A DNA stretch of 64,000 nt from Diphasiastrum complanatum (Eukaryota; Streptophyta; Lycopodiopsida; Lycopodiales; Lycopodiaceae), in contig CM055111.1 in NCBI GenBank assembly GCA_029204225.1, positions 23,310,899-23,374,898 on the forward strand, in the 5' to 3' direction. The notes beneath the pieces are model-generated. The model did not search any database, was not told where the DNA came from, and was given only the letters and a program-made list of their open reading frames with translations. Below are positions 1 to 10,270 of this stretch, one piece after another; the first letter of the stretch is position 1, and each line of letters opens with the position of its first letter. The translations under genes were made by a program, and so were the position numbers.

Positions 1-480
1 TTCCTCAAGTATTAACAGCCATCTAGCAATTCGTCTGGTTTTACAGGATTTATTAACAATATATAGCAGTGCTTGATGGTCTGTGTAGAAGGCAAAGGTT
101 TGGCCTAGTAAATAATGTCTGAGTTGTTGTACGGCGTAGACCATGGCCAGTGCCTCTCGCTCTGTTGTTGTATAGTTTGCTTCAGCAGGCACCAGTTGTC
201 TGCTCAAGAAACATATCGAAAATTCTTTTCCATATTAGCCCGGTTGTGCTAGGATTCCGCCTATGGCATACTTACTTGCGTCAGTATGCACATGGAATTC
301 CTTCGTGTAATCAAGGGAACGAAGTATGCATGCAGTAGTAAGTGCGGTTTTCAAATCCTCAAAAGCTTTTATACGTTCCTCGATCCACGACCACAACTAA
401 ATAAACGAGTCACGCCTTTCTGGTGTAGTCGATTATGAAGATGCGGTAATAGTAAGTATGGCCTAGGAAAATGTAAACTT
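1..480 (-). pseudogene. Gyp-1 RT connection and RNase H domain, degenerate
   Basis: The minus strand matches, segment by segment, the RNase H region of Gyp-2 at about 49550-49960. It includes the FYTDHQ-type catalytic block near 60-110 and the EALAM-type helix near 130-160. No single frame stays open through the stretch, so it is broken by stops or indels. The domain continues past the left edge of the window. The family assignment is firm and the boundaries are approximate. Confidence 0.7.
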
Positions 481-590
481 CTTTCACTATTGCGGTTAGA
501 GGCATCTCAACTATAAACCTTGATCTTAGAAGGATCGGTAGATATACCATCCTTCAAAATAATATGTCCTAGGACAACCTCATGGGTGAC

Positions 591-1275
591 CTAGATTTGG
601 CATTTTTCAAGGTTTAGTGAAATACCGAACCTACGACAATGAATGAATATCTTTTCAAGTGCCTCAAGGTGTTTGTATACATAAGAATGGACACCTAAAT
701 CATCGAGATAAATCTTGACAATTCGATGTAACAAATCTTGAAACGCCATTTGCATGAGGCATTGGAATGTGGAAGGGGCATTGCATAAGCCAAAAGGCAT
801 TATGTTATAAGCATAAATGCCATTTTTTGTGGCAAAAGCCATTGTGTGTTTATCTTCAAGGGCTATTTGAACTCGAAAATAGCCACTAAAACCATCTAAG
901 AAGCTGCATGCTTCAGCTCGTGCCATTTCCTCTAGGATTTGTGTCGTTAAGGGCAATGAGAAGTGCTCTTTTTTAGTAAGGTTTTTGAGATCCACACAGA
1001 TACTAAACTTGCCATTTTTTCTTGGGTACTACCACTATGGGTGATACCCAATCCGTGTGCTGGACTTCATAGATGAAACTAGCATCCAACAATTTCTTAA
1101 TATCTTTATAGATCCACTCACGATAAACAAGATTACATCTATACGGCTTGGCCCAAATGGGCTTAGCATTCTCCTCTATAGGAATAGTGTGGACAACTAT
1201 TTCAGGTGGGACCCCCTTCATTTCTGTATATTTCCAGGCGAATACATCTTTGTATTTGCATAGTAAGATTTTCAA
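591..1275 (-). pseudogene. Gyp-1 reverse transcriptase
   Basis: Two minus-strand frames, 1275-1003 and 995-591, together make the fingers and palm of a gypsy reverse transcriptase. Visible landmarks are VVPKKK, HFSLPLTTQILE, FLDGFSGYF, MPFGLCNAPSTFQ and the catalytic IYLDDLGVHS, which keeps both aspartates. The two frames differ by a shift at a T-rich run near 1000-1020. In a working element this domain copies the genomic RNA into DNA. Here it cannot be made as one protein. Confidence 0.85.
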
Positions 1276-1299
1276 ATCAAGAAGTTGACCTGGTGTGAA

Positions 1300-2022
1300 C
1301 TAGGCTCCGACATGAACAATGCGATCCACGTCCTCTTCAGGATCTTTAAGATTGAGCTCTATGGTCTTGGCTGGTCCTTCAAAGGACTGAGAAGCTAGTA
1401 TGGGCTCCCGTTGGGGTTGCGACAATTGGATGACCACGTCATCAAGGGTAAAATCTTTGAATTTGCTAGGTAGGTCAAAAGGAGGGTCCACAAAGTTCTC
1501 TGAAACTTTAGAAATCATTGAATCAGATGTGCTAGTAGATGTGGAAGCTTTATCGGATGGATTGTCCTTTTGGTGTTCAGACAATGACTTGATGGATTGT
1601 TTAAGCTTGGCACGCATATGTTTTTGTCTCTTGGTTAATTTTGTTTCAACGATTTTATTTTTTGTAACCAAGGTTTTTTTGTTTGTTGAGGAGGCGGTGT
1701 GGTTGACTCTCAAATCATCGTTTATTGTATCCCAGACTTCATCTCGATACATGTCCCATTGGTAGACCTTAGGTTTTGGCCGATAGGTCACTGCGTTGGC
1801 TACTGTGGACTTGAGTTGGACATGGGCCAGAGGCCCTGGTGACTTAATCTCTTTGGAAATTGATTTCGGTGTATAATGTTTTTCATCGAGATATAGGAAA
1901 ACGTGTTCCTCAGTCATGACTTCATTATTCAATGAAAGAATATCGTCTTCCAAAATGTGGGCGGCAGAGATAGTAGGCTCTTCTGGGCACCAAGCTATAA
2001 AAATTGGGTCTATCATCATCAA
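1300..2022 (-). pseudogene. Gyp-1 protease-RT spacer region
   Basis: An open stretch of 240 codons lies between protease and RT in the same frame as the RT N-terminus. Only a TAG at 1297-1299 separates the two. It is Lys- and Ser-rich, and near its C-terminus carries a RIVHVG motif that is also found at the start of Gyp-2 pol (IVHVGEQLT). It has no recognised enzymatic domain. Gyp-2 has an equivalent low-complexity spacer at about 51111-51843, so it is a lineage trait. Function unknown. Confidence 0.65.
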
Positions 2023-2073
2023 TGGAATGATGGGCGTCTCTATGTCCGTAGAAGATGGTAGAATATATTTGTC

Positions 2074-2673
2074 TTATGCGGCGGTTTCCATTCGACATCT
2101 GTTGGAATCAGCAGAATCCATAGTGGCCAGTGCTTGACCCCAATTTATAATATCAGTTGATCTTGTGTAGTGTTCTTTTGGTTGGATTGGAACACTATTG
2201 GATTCGTCATATGTTGTAGATGACCAATCATCATAAACTTTAGTTGGCTTTACGTGGCCAATCAAGTCAACAGTGACTCGTTTTTCACTATTGTCAAAGG
2301 TTATTTTGCTACGCCTCCAATCTTGGACAACGCCTGCCATTGGTAGCCAAGGTGTGCCAAGAAGGAGTTTATATGTATTTGCATCATTTGGTAGATTGAG
2401 AATGACTCAAGCTATGGTAAATGGGACTCCTACAATACGTACTGGGATATTCGATAAGTGACCTGCAGGGTCGGTTACTCACTGATCGGCCATACGAAGT
2501 TTGTAACGTGGCTGATCTAAGGTATTGAACGCCCATGAATTTGCTATTGACAAAGCCATTATGTTGACGCCTGATCCACTATCAAGGATAGCGGATACTG
2601 CTGGGTAATCTTTATAGTGCATAGGTAAGGTGATGCTAGTCCCCTTAGCAACATCTATATTCATCAGATTCAT
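2074..2673 (-). pseudogene. Gyp-1 aspartic protease
   Basis: The retropepsin motif AILDSGSGVNIMA is near the start of the 2673-2479 segment and the flap/C-terminal motif LLLGTPWL lies near 2350. The frame continues to 2074 with interruptions. The protease normally matures Gag-Pol. The Asp-Ser-Gly triad is intact, unlike the Asp-Gly-Gly of Gyp-2. In-frame stops make it a pseudogene. Confidence 0.75.
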
Positions 2674-3099
2674 GGGAATCTAAGGAATTTTTGGAATTTC
2701 ATCTTTTTTTCGCTATTTATCAGGGATATTGGGCAACTGAAAACTTCTATGGATATAGCTTTGGAGACTGGTGAAAGATTTTATGGCACTATGGAATGGC
2801 ATTGTGATTTAAGCTTGTAGAAGTTCAGAAAAAACTTTGAGTCTCTGTAGGGATTGCTCTTTTGTGAGGATTGGAGCAGATGACGGACATTCCGTTTTCT
2901 GTTTCTCTTACAAAAATTCATCTCAAAATTTGTTATATCGTCATTGTTCCACACATGGATCGGGATAGTCTCTTGGTAGTGTGGAGGCTGTCAAAGAGCT
3001 TCCTGTATGGTCAGCAGGTTTTTCTAGGTTTTGTTGCTCTTGTTGATTTTGGCGTTGAGCTCTAGTGAGGACTCTAACAGATTCGAAAGAGATATGTCA

Positions 3100-3240
3100 T
3101 GTTGGTAGGATCCTGTTAGATTGCTTTGGGCAATCTTTGAAACTGTGTTTTCGAACACAGTCTGGACATTCAACATGGTATTTTTTTTCACCATACAATC
3201 GACCATAAAATATCCCATTTTGCCACAGATAAAATTGTCA
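3100..3240 (-). pseudogene. Gyp-1 Gag zinc-knuckle remnant
   Basis: On the minus strand, two frames give paired knuckle-like motifs. The clearest is CPDCVRKHSFKDC, with C-X2-C-X3-H-X4-C spacing. The Gag of Gyp-3 at 31911-31950 has the same unusual spacing, CENCGIEHHVKDC. This supports a nucleic-acid-binding Gag C-terminus and relates the two gypsy families. The rest of gag is missing. Confidence 0.5.
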
Positions 3241-3639
3241 CAAAACGGTGGTCATGAGCATAGCGAAGGCTCGGTTGTTCAGAGCATAGGCATGTAGGAA
3301 CAAAAACGCAACATTTAGCGGCAGAAATATTCAAGTAGAACAATTCATACAATTTACGCAAAAGAACGACGCAGTAGCGAGACAAAAATTGCACTCTGAT
3401 AAATATCAACAATGAGTACAATGGCTTGAAGTAATAACTTCAGCTTGCTGAGCATGATAACGCTGGCTACAGATAACTCTGATTGAAAGAGAAATTTAAA
3501 TTGTTCTTCTTAACGCTTACATAGCTTGATTCAACTAATATAGAGATTTACAAGTGAGAAAATATCTTACAAGCCTTTAAGGCTATTTACACCAGTCTTT
3601 GCATATGTACAAAAAACGCTTCCTACAACAATCTATTGT
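3241..3639. other. No recognisable gene (399 bp)
   Basis: A-rich sequence joins the end of Gyp-1 to a plus-strand copia fragment. I see no conserved coding motif, LTR end or long repeat here. Confidence 0.5.
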
Positions 3640-3845
3640 GACAATCAAAGAACAATAACACTTCCTCTCAAACCGAGATTTCACTCTCGAAGCAAACATA
3701 TAGAAATCAGGTATCATTACCTTAGAGAAAAAGTGCACATCAAGGAAGTAGAATTAATTTTTTGCAGAACAGACTACATGGCAGCAGATTACTTCACAAA
3801 GGCTCTATCAAAGGAGCAACATCTCAAATTTAACGATATGTTATA
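3640..3845 (+). pseudogene. Copia RNase H C-terminus
   Basis: The plus strand encodes the end of a Ty1/copia polyprotein: HSRSKHIEIRYHYLREKV, then a D/E-rich segment ending ADYFTKALSKEQH and a stop near 3845. This is the classic C-terminal signature of copia RNase H, and it sits just upstream of a polypurine tract and LTR as expected. All upstream parts of the element are absent, so this is a 5'-truncated relic. Confidence 0.85.
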
Positions 3846-3876
3846 ACTGAAAATAAAAGTTTTTCAAGATCCTCAT

Positions 3877-3885
3877 TAAGGGGAG
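3877..3885 (+). promoter_or_regulatory. Polypurine tract of the copia element
   Basis: TTAAGGGGAG directly precedes TGTTGGATTT, the LTR start. The polypurine tract primes plus-strand DNA synthesis in LTR elements. Position and sequence are typical of plant copia. Confidence 0.75.
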
Positions 3886-4541
3886 TGTTGGATTTCTTAT
3901 GCTCAGTCTTAAAAATCGTTTAGTAATGAGCATCTTGAAAATAGAAGGCCGACAACATGATTTTGAACCTTTACATTTTTCCTTTAAGTTTTTTCCATTT
4001 ATGCCTTAAATGATTTAAGACACCTTTGCTTTTTACCTTCCTCGCCCTTTTACCGTGCATTCACAAAAAAAGTGACACACTGGCCATAATGACTTAAAAA
4101 CCATTTTTGGACCATCTTCGTCTTTTTTGCCTCTTTGCGAAAAATGCGACACAAAACCCAGATTGACTTAAAAAACCATTTCTGGGCCACCTTCGTCTTT
4201 TTCACCTCTTTGCAAAAAATGCGACACTAAACCCAGAATGCCTTAAAACCATTTTTGGGCACCTTCGCCTTTTTCGTGTCTTAAACTAAGGCACCTTCGG
4301 CTTTTTCGAATTTTTCTACATTGGCAAACCGACGTCGCCAAATGTATTAGCAACCATAAAAACAGCTGGACAAACCAAATATCCAAAAGGTGGTGAAATA
4401 GTTACCAACTTTTGTACATAGAGTTTATGCATATGTAAGAGATTGAAGAAGTGAATAGAGTTCTGTGAGTTATTCTCTCTTATCTTTGTTCTCCGCACTG
4501 CTAAGTGTGAGTGATCTTGAGTTTGCTAACAATCTCTAACA
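3886..4541 (+). repeat. Copia 3' LTR (probable limits)
   Basis: The LTR starts TGTTGGATTT right after the polypurine tract. The end is placed at ...TCTCTAACA (4541) because it ends AACA, but there is no second LTR to prove it. It contains a triplicated block at 4064-4285. Confidence 0.55.
4064..4285 (+). repeat. Three tandem copies of a ~73-bp unit inside the LTR
   Basis: Units begin near 4066, 4138 and 4211. They share AAAAATGCGACAC, then CTTAAAAACCATTT, then CACCTTCGTCTTTTT. Copies are clearly related but diverged. Such triplications in U3 often carry enhancer-like elements in plant LTRs; that role is inferred here. Confidence 0.7.
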
Positions 4542-5169
4542 CATTACATGAATTACTCTCTGATCAGACAGACTCTCTAGTGCATTACAGTCATTTGTTG
4601 TGTATCCGTAAAGCATGCTCTAAAGAACTGTCTTAAAACTATCTTATACATTTGTTGCGAATACTTTCTTTTCGACACTCGAATAACGACTATCTTTGGT
4701 ACAGTCTAGCACGATCATTGAATAAAGCTATATGTATACATATGAGATGATAGTCCCTGTCTGAGGAATTGAGTCTTTGATCTATTTTTCTAATTGGCAT
4801 TGACATAAGTTTTTAACGTGCTCTAAAACCATTCGTGTTATTTAACCATTAATTTGGACTTTAGTTGTTGAGGACTTCTGTCTAGAAACGAATAATTTGC
4901 GAACGCGACTATTTAATTGTTTGCCCAGTCACGAATACATCGAACATTTCTCGACTCTCTGTTGACACCTTAATCAGCCAGAGTGTAGTACTGTTGTATA
5001 ACATCTCATCTGTAGAACGCATTTCATTCGATTTGATAGAGGCCAAATTGTTGTTCTGAAAATTATCAACACCACACACCCAAATATAAGTAATATTGGT
5101 TCCTTTTTTATGTCTGTCGACAACCAGAATAACACTCGACACTGTTAGCAAATTCCAGAGAATCCCCAG
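4542..5169. other. No recognisable gene (628 bp)
   Basis: I see no domain motifs. A minus-strand open frame of 90 codons lies at 4909-5181, but it has no recognisable feature and is probably chance. Confidence 0.4.
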
Positions 5170-5343
5170 ATGCTGAGCCAAGCCGAAGACAAAGAATACC
5201 TCTCACCCATGACCGAGGAGGTCTCAGAAGGAGGAGAGCAGAAGAAACTGAGAGCCGAGAAATTACTAGCTAGGATGACAGTGAAATATCTATGTGAGCC
5301 TACATGGTGTATCCCAGAGAAGGAACGACCATGTAGGAGCTAG

Positions 5344-6120
5344 TCATATTTCCTAGGCTTTGTAAATAAATGTAGACCCCCCTTAAATTAGTTAGAGTGA
5401 GCCACCTTTTGATGGTGACCTTTAGTGGAAGGGCAAATTTCACATGTAATGTCTAATTTGGTGGAATTGCCACTTGGGCTCCACATGGGCAGCGTTCTTG
5501 CTTATTTAAGGCCCCCCCTCTCTTGTGAGGGAGCTTTGAATGTATTGTCAAGTTCTCTTGAGCAAATAAAGAGGATCCTCCACGAGTTCTTGATGATTGC
5601 TAAGATCCTTGTTCATGGCAATGTTCTTGAGTGAAATTTCTATGAGCATGCTTGAATTCCTTGCATTGTGGATTAACTAGTTTCTTGTTTTCTAGTTTCT
5701 TGCTTAGTTGTGGATTAGAATTCACTTCTTGTTTATGGAATAAGGTAGAAATCAGCATTCAAGTAAACTAAATAGGCTGTAATGGTGGTGTAGATCTTGC
5801 ATACTCTCTTACTTTCCAGTTCTTGATTGTTCTTGGGCATTCTAAGCATCAAGAAATGAGTGTTTCTTGATTCTTGGACTGTAAAATGCTATCAAGAATC
5901 TAGTTTCTTGTTTCTTGTTCAGTAGTTAATCTTGTTCTTGATTGATTTCTGATTCAGTAGATTGTGGTAGGTCTTCTCCTTGTTCCAAAACATTGATTCT
6001 CTTGAGCTAAAGATGGTTACATGATCGGTTTCTGACTGTTCTAATAAGAAGAAGAACCATAAAGAACCGCAACTAAAGAAGAGGTAAAGAAAACACAAGA
6101 ACCGTGTTCACAAATTTAGA
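5344..6120 (+). repeat. Orphan LTR-like region with TATA and poly(A) signals
   Basis: A TATA-like CTTATTTAAG lies at 5501-5510, followed by a C-run and then AATAAA at 5565-5570, all within 70 bp. That compact promoter plus polyadenylation arrangement is typical of the R region of a plant LTR. Downstream is a stretch rich in TTCTTG. No terminal TG..CA pair or polypurine tract could be fixed, so the limits are approximate and the family is unknown. Confidence 0.4.
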
Positions 6121-6216
6121 GAATCTGTGAACAGACACCAGTTGTCATAAATTGTACCAAAAACATAACTTTCTAACACTGTCCTCTGTGGGAATGACAC
6201 TATTTGCTACAAAAAC

Positions 6217-6945
6217 CTATATTAACCTTGTTGGTATAGTACGACAAGAACCTGTAGCTATAGCTACAGAAGCCGAGCAACAGACACCCAGATCCACAAT
6301 CTCAAAATGTTTCGAGATGTCTTCCTTCACTTCAGCAATCAACTTCTCACTCTTGCAAAGCATCAGAGTGTCATCTACATATACAGCCACAATGATGATC
6401 TGCCCATCTGTGACTCTGACATACACATTGGACGTAGATACTTCTATGAATTCTGCATGCATAATCAAGAAGTGAATTTGAGACGTATCCTGAGGGTTGA
6501 TCCATATAGACCTCCTCGTCTAACTCGCCATGCAAGAAGGCTGTCTTCTCGTCCACAATGTGGATCTTGAGGTCATAAGCAGCTGCATATGCAAATAACA
6601 ATCGTAGGGACAAATGTTTGATGACAAGCTTTCAGAGTAGTCAATACCATATCTTTGAGAGATTCCCTTCGCTACCAATCTTGCCTTGTACTTCGAGACA
6701 TTTTCATCCGGTCCATACTTTAGCTTGAAAATCCATTTGCATTTGACAGTCTTGCGCTTATGTGGTAATGGCTGCAATGTCCATACCTGATTTTTCCTCA
6801 TGGATTCCGTCCCCTCTATCACTGGCGGCATGTCATAGTACTGTCTCTCCAGAACCTCATAGTTGACAAGATCGTCATTGGCCATTGTCCTGCTCTCATC
6901 AAATCTGACATCTCTCACTGTCTTCACAGTGTTCGTGTCTGACAT
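6217..6945 (-). pseudogene. Cop-A reverse transcriptase (truncated)
   Basis: The minus-strand frames give CKWIFKLKYGPDE, YKARLVAKG, then VDEKTAFLHGELDEEVYMDQP and the catalytic AVYVDDTLML. The YVDD aspartates are intact. At least two frame changes occur (near 6560 and 6480). After KHFEIVDLG the sequence diverges, so the thumb and RNase H are lost. Confidence 0.85.
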
Positions 6946-6980
6946 GTAGACTCTGTAGTATGACGAGTTGTTGTCATAAC

Positions 6981-7520
6981 CTACCAGAAATCCCTGTTCA
7001 GCTTTCTCATCAAGCTTCTTTCAAAGCTTATCAGGAATGTGTGCATAAGCTGCACAACCGAAGATTCTGATGTGAGACGGGTTGGGCTTTCTACCCATAA
7101 CTCGTGTGGTGTCGTGTGGGGGACACGAGACTTCCATGTCCTGTTGTGGATGTAAGCAGTTGTAGCTACTGCTTCAGCCCACAGTACCCTTGGAGCCTTC
7201 GAGTAGGCCATCATGCATCTGCCAGCTTCCATCAAGGTCCTATTCTTTCTTTCTGCAACACCATTGTGCTGTGGTGTGTAGGCTGTAGTCCTTCTGTGAA
7301 TGATGCCACGATCATTGCAGAAGTCAGTGAAGCAATTCGAGATGTATTTGCCACCTCGATCTGTCCTTATCTGCTTCACTTTGTTGCTTGTACATCTCTC
7401 AGTCCAATTCACATATTCTGTGAATTTATCAAGTGCTTCAAATTTATTCTAAATAAAGTACACTTTGACAAATTTACTATAATCATCAATGAAAGTTATA
7501 TAATATTTTGAGCCTCCTAC
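6981..7520 (-). pseudogene. Cop-A integrase core
   Basis: The frame 7412-6981 carries RTDRGGKYISN (second catalytic Asp), YTPQHNGVAERKNRTLMEA (catalytic Glu) and the VLWAEAVATTAYIHNR block typical of copia integrases. Upstream, to about 7520, is the RVV core with a frameshift. It normally inserts the cDNA into chromosomes. Confidence 0.88.
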
Positions 7521-7660
7521 TAAGATCACATTGAAAGGCCCACAGATTTCAGAATGCACAATCTCCAGAATCTTGGTCATTCTGTAGGAGTCTTTGACAA
7601 ATCACGTGCATGATATCTTACCCTTCAGATATGCATCACAGGTGGTCGAACTGGTTGCAT

Positions 7661-8160
7661 TCAAGATGCTGACCCTTTGTTATCGCTCCATGATGGCTTG
7701 CTTGGTAAAGTGCCATTGAGTTCATGTGACATATATGGTCTTATGTGCCACAGAGTGTCTGGCGAGTCATCATGAGTCTGATGCACTTGATCTGCAGGCA
7801 TGCGTACCTTCAGTTGATATAGATTACCCTTTCTTCTACCTTGAGTGATCAGGGTACTGGTACTGGCATCACCCACATTGCATGCTTCATCTAAAAACGT
7901 CACACGCATTCTTACATCTGCTATTCTTGCCACAGAAAGCAAGTCTTGTTGCAGCACGAACAGAACATCTTCGAGTTGTCTATTTCTGCCATTCGTGTTG
8001 AGCCATAGTGAACCAATATCGTTCACTTGATTTTTGGATCCATCTCCAAGAATAATGAATCTTGAAGGATCGACACTTCTGAAATTAGACATGATTCGTC
8101 TTGATGTCACGAAGTGTGAGGTGGCTCATGAATCTAGGATCACCTCGTGTGTGTCAGACG
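7661..8160 (-). pseudogene. Cop-A protease and pre-integrase, stop in the active site
   Basis: The frame 8110-7661 follows a copia protease motif read upstream as VILDS-stop-ATSHF. The glycine of Asp-Ser-Gly is replaced by a TGA stop (8126-8128, complement). The downstream part has the usual LWLNTNGRNRQLEDVLFV and LLSVARIAD blocks. This nonsense change disables Gag-Pol maturation and everything downstream. Confidence 0.8.
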
Positions 8161-8299
8161 TTGACGCTGCACACACGTCTTCACAAATATAGGTGATCGA
8201 ACAGTTTTTGTTCAATCTCTCTTCACCCATTTTTGAGCTCTCAAGCTCCTCGACATAGGATGAACTATTGTTGTTCTCCTATCTGTTCTGCGCTGATTT

Positions 8300-9188
8300 G
8301 TTTCTTGGGTTCAGGCAACAATCCATGGCTGAATGACCCTTCTTGTGGCAGTGGATACACTCAATCTTTGAATTGAGCAAGCATGTATCAACTGTGTGCC
8401 CATCTCTTCTGCATCTCACACAAGTCTTCTTTTCTCCACCTTGTTGCTTCGACCTCCCTTTGCTTTTCCAGTTGCCTTTGCTGGTCCCCTCTGCTTGTTG
8501 ATCACAATCTTGCCTTTGATTCGACTCCCTCTTGGGCTTAAATTGTTTCTTGGATTTTTCTTTGTTGCCATAGAGGGCTTGGTCAGAACCATCCTTGTAA
8601 TCAAGGTGTTCTCTCGTCTCGACTTCCTCTCAAATCTCGACAATTGCCTTTTCGAGGGTCATGGTAGGACCTTTTGTGAGTAGGGTTCTGGTTGTCTAGA
8701 AAGATCTAGGTAAGGCTCTCAACAGGTATGTGAGCTGCTTCTCAGTTGACATTGCATTCTCTGCTCCAGAGTTATGTAGTGATAAATGGATCCTTCATCT
8801 TCCTTACAAAAGAAGTGAGGTCTTTCCCATCCCACTGTAGATTTGTCAGTTGATCTTCCAGCATCATTATTTGACTTCTTGATTTCATTTGAAATCTCGT
8901 GAGTAGTGCATCCCACATCTCCTTAGCTGTGGAGAGTGTTGCCAGGTCAAGTGTGAGACTATCTTCGATGGATGAAGATAGCAAGGCTACTGCCTTGTCA
9001 TTTTTCTCCCTCCACTCGCGTAGCTCCTTGCCTGATGTCATAGGCATCTCCTCTATGTCATCCACCCAGGGGAATAAACCTTCGCCCTTGAGTATCAATG
9101 ATGTCTTAACTTTTCAGGCTAGAAAGTTAGATCATGAAGAATCAAGAATTGTGTAGATCTTGCTCTGTATGCTGCTGATTGAAGCCAT
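8300..9188 (-). pseudogene. Cop-A gag with two CCHC zinc knuckles
   Basis: Gag starts at the ATG whose complement is 9186-9188, the same start as in the intron copy. The first ~110 residues contain GEGLFPWVDD, EWREKNDKAVALLSSSIED and MWDALLTRFQ, a UBN2/copia-type Gag. Two knuckles follow at about 8305-8425: CVRCRRDGHTVDTC and CIHCHKKGHSAMDC, both with canonical C-X2-C-X4-H-X4-C spacing. Frames are broken near 8770 and 8640. Confidence 0.85.
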
Positions 9189-9287
9189 TGCTTCTGAAGT
9201 GTGTTCTCTTGTTGATGGTTGTTTGTCTGAATGTCTGGCCTCTTGGATCTGATAGCTTCTTGGCTATGTCAGATTATGACAAGGTAG

Positions 9288-9299
9288 GCTCTGATGGCA
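9288..9299 (-). promoter_or_regulatory. Degenerate primer-binding site of Cop-A
   Basis: The plus strand reads GCTCTGATGGCA. The sister copy at 14070-14081 reads GCTCTGATACCA, the complement of the initiator tRNA-Met site TGGTATCAGAGC. Two bases are changed here. Confidence 0.65.
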
Positions 9300-9300
9300 C

Positions 9301-10270
9301 TGATGGCAATAATAATCGAAAGTCGTCGCAGTCACAAAAGAATCACGAAAGCAATCAATTCAGATGGAGTTCGGATCTGATCACTGGTCACTGCCAGCTG
9401 TATCATTTCTACAGTCCTCCAGAATGCAGTTAGGCACTGCTGATCTACGTTTTGAGATTAATGTAGCATTCAACAAAATTCAAACCAAGGTGCAGAAATG
9501 AATGAACAAGAGTGAATCAGAGACACGAATAACAGCAGACTAATATGCATTCAAGATCAGACAAGATATGTGCACAACGGCTACAAAATCATCTATTGAT
9601 TTTTCTCTGATTCTTCAAGCACTGCATGCAGATCCACGCAATGCGTGTGTCATGATTCCTTCAAAACAATTTTGCAGTTGGCGTGAGAGAAATACAGTTC
9701 TCTCACGAGCAATGTCTCGCCTACTAGCGGACTTGTGGATCACTGTGGATCCTGCTTACAGAAAAATTGTCTCGCACGCAGGCGAACTTCTTTTCTGTAT
9801 TTTCGTCTTCTTGCTTACTAGCATCAGACTACTTCATGTATCTGTCTCTATCAAGTATCATATAGAAAGTATATAGTCGCATCGTGTAACTCCTAGATTA
9901 GAGTAATTAAGCATCTACAACTAATCAAGAATTACAAGAGTGGTAGATTAGCCACGACCTAGAGTGTATCTGCTGACGTATACTTCTGGGTACTTGAGCG
10001 ATCTTGCTGGTCCTCTTTTGAGCGTGAGGGCAGAAAAGGTGTCGCGGCTATTTTCGTGTCGTGTCATTTGACTTTCTTGTCGTCTGACTTTCTCTTGTTG
10101 TACTGCAAATTTTTTTTTTTCGCAAATCTTTCGCGTTCGTGTCTTCTCATCAAGATGTTCGTGAACATTTCTGCTTCGTGTCTCTTGAATTTCGCATTCG
10201 TGAACATTTTTGTTAGGCAGAGGGCTGAAAGCTAGCAAAGCTTTGGTGATAGAAACATTTTGTTTCTTCA
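9301..10270 (-). repeat. Cop-A 5' LTR
   Basis: The limits are set by homology to the better LTR at 14083-15140 and by the adjacent primer-binding site. The right end is ...TTTCTTCA at 10270. Length is 970 bp. Transcription would run leftward, away from the host gene. Confidence 0.7.

Larger units (their letters stand above)
1..3240 (-). mobile_element. Ty3/gypsy remnant Gyp-1 (gag end to RNase H)
   Basis: On the minus strand, running from 3240 down to the window edge, the order is zinc knuckle, aspartic protease, spacer, reverse transcriptase and RNase H, which is Ty3/gypsy order. The layout parallels the better preserved Gyp-2 at 44933-55663, including the long spacer between protease and RT. 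Several pieces share one frame (2673, 2340, 2022 and 1275 differ by multiples of three) and are separated by in-frame stops; the RT then shifts frame near 1000. Integrase, if present, lies outside the window. No LTR is visible to the right. It is a dead, truncated copy. Confidence 0.85.
6217..10270 (-). mobile_element. Ty1/copia element Cop-A, 3'-truncated
   Basis: On the minus strand from 10270 downward: 5' LTR (10270-9301), degenerate primer-binding site, gag from an ATG at 9188, zinc knuckles, protease, integrase and reverse transcriptase. This is copia gene order. The element stops soon after the YVDD block at about 6217, so RNase H and the 3' LTR are missing. A second family member (gag plus LTR) lies inside intron 1 of the host gene at 13381-15140. 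There are several frameshifts and stops. Confidence 0.88.

Noticed and set aside
5170..5343. A 57-codon plus-strand frame ending ..PEKERPCRS.
   Set aside because: Short, Glu/Lys-rich and without a recognisable family. It could be the end of a retroelement protein or a host exon, but nothing supports either.
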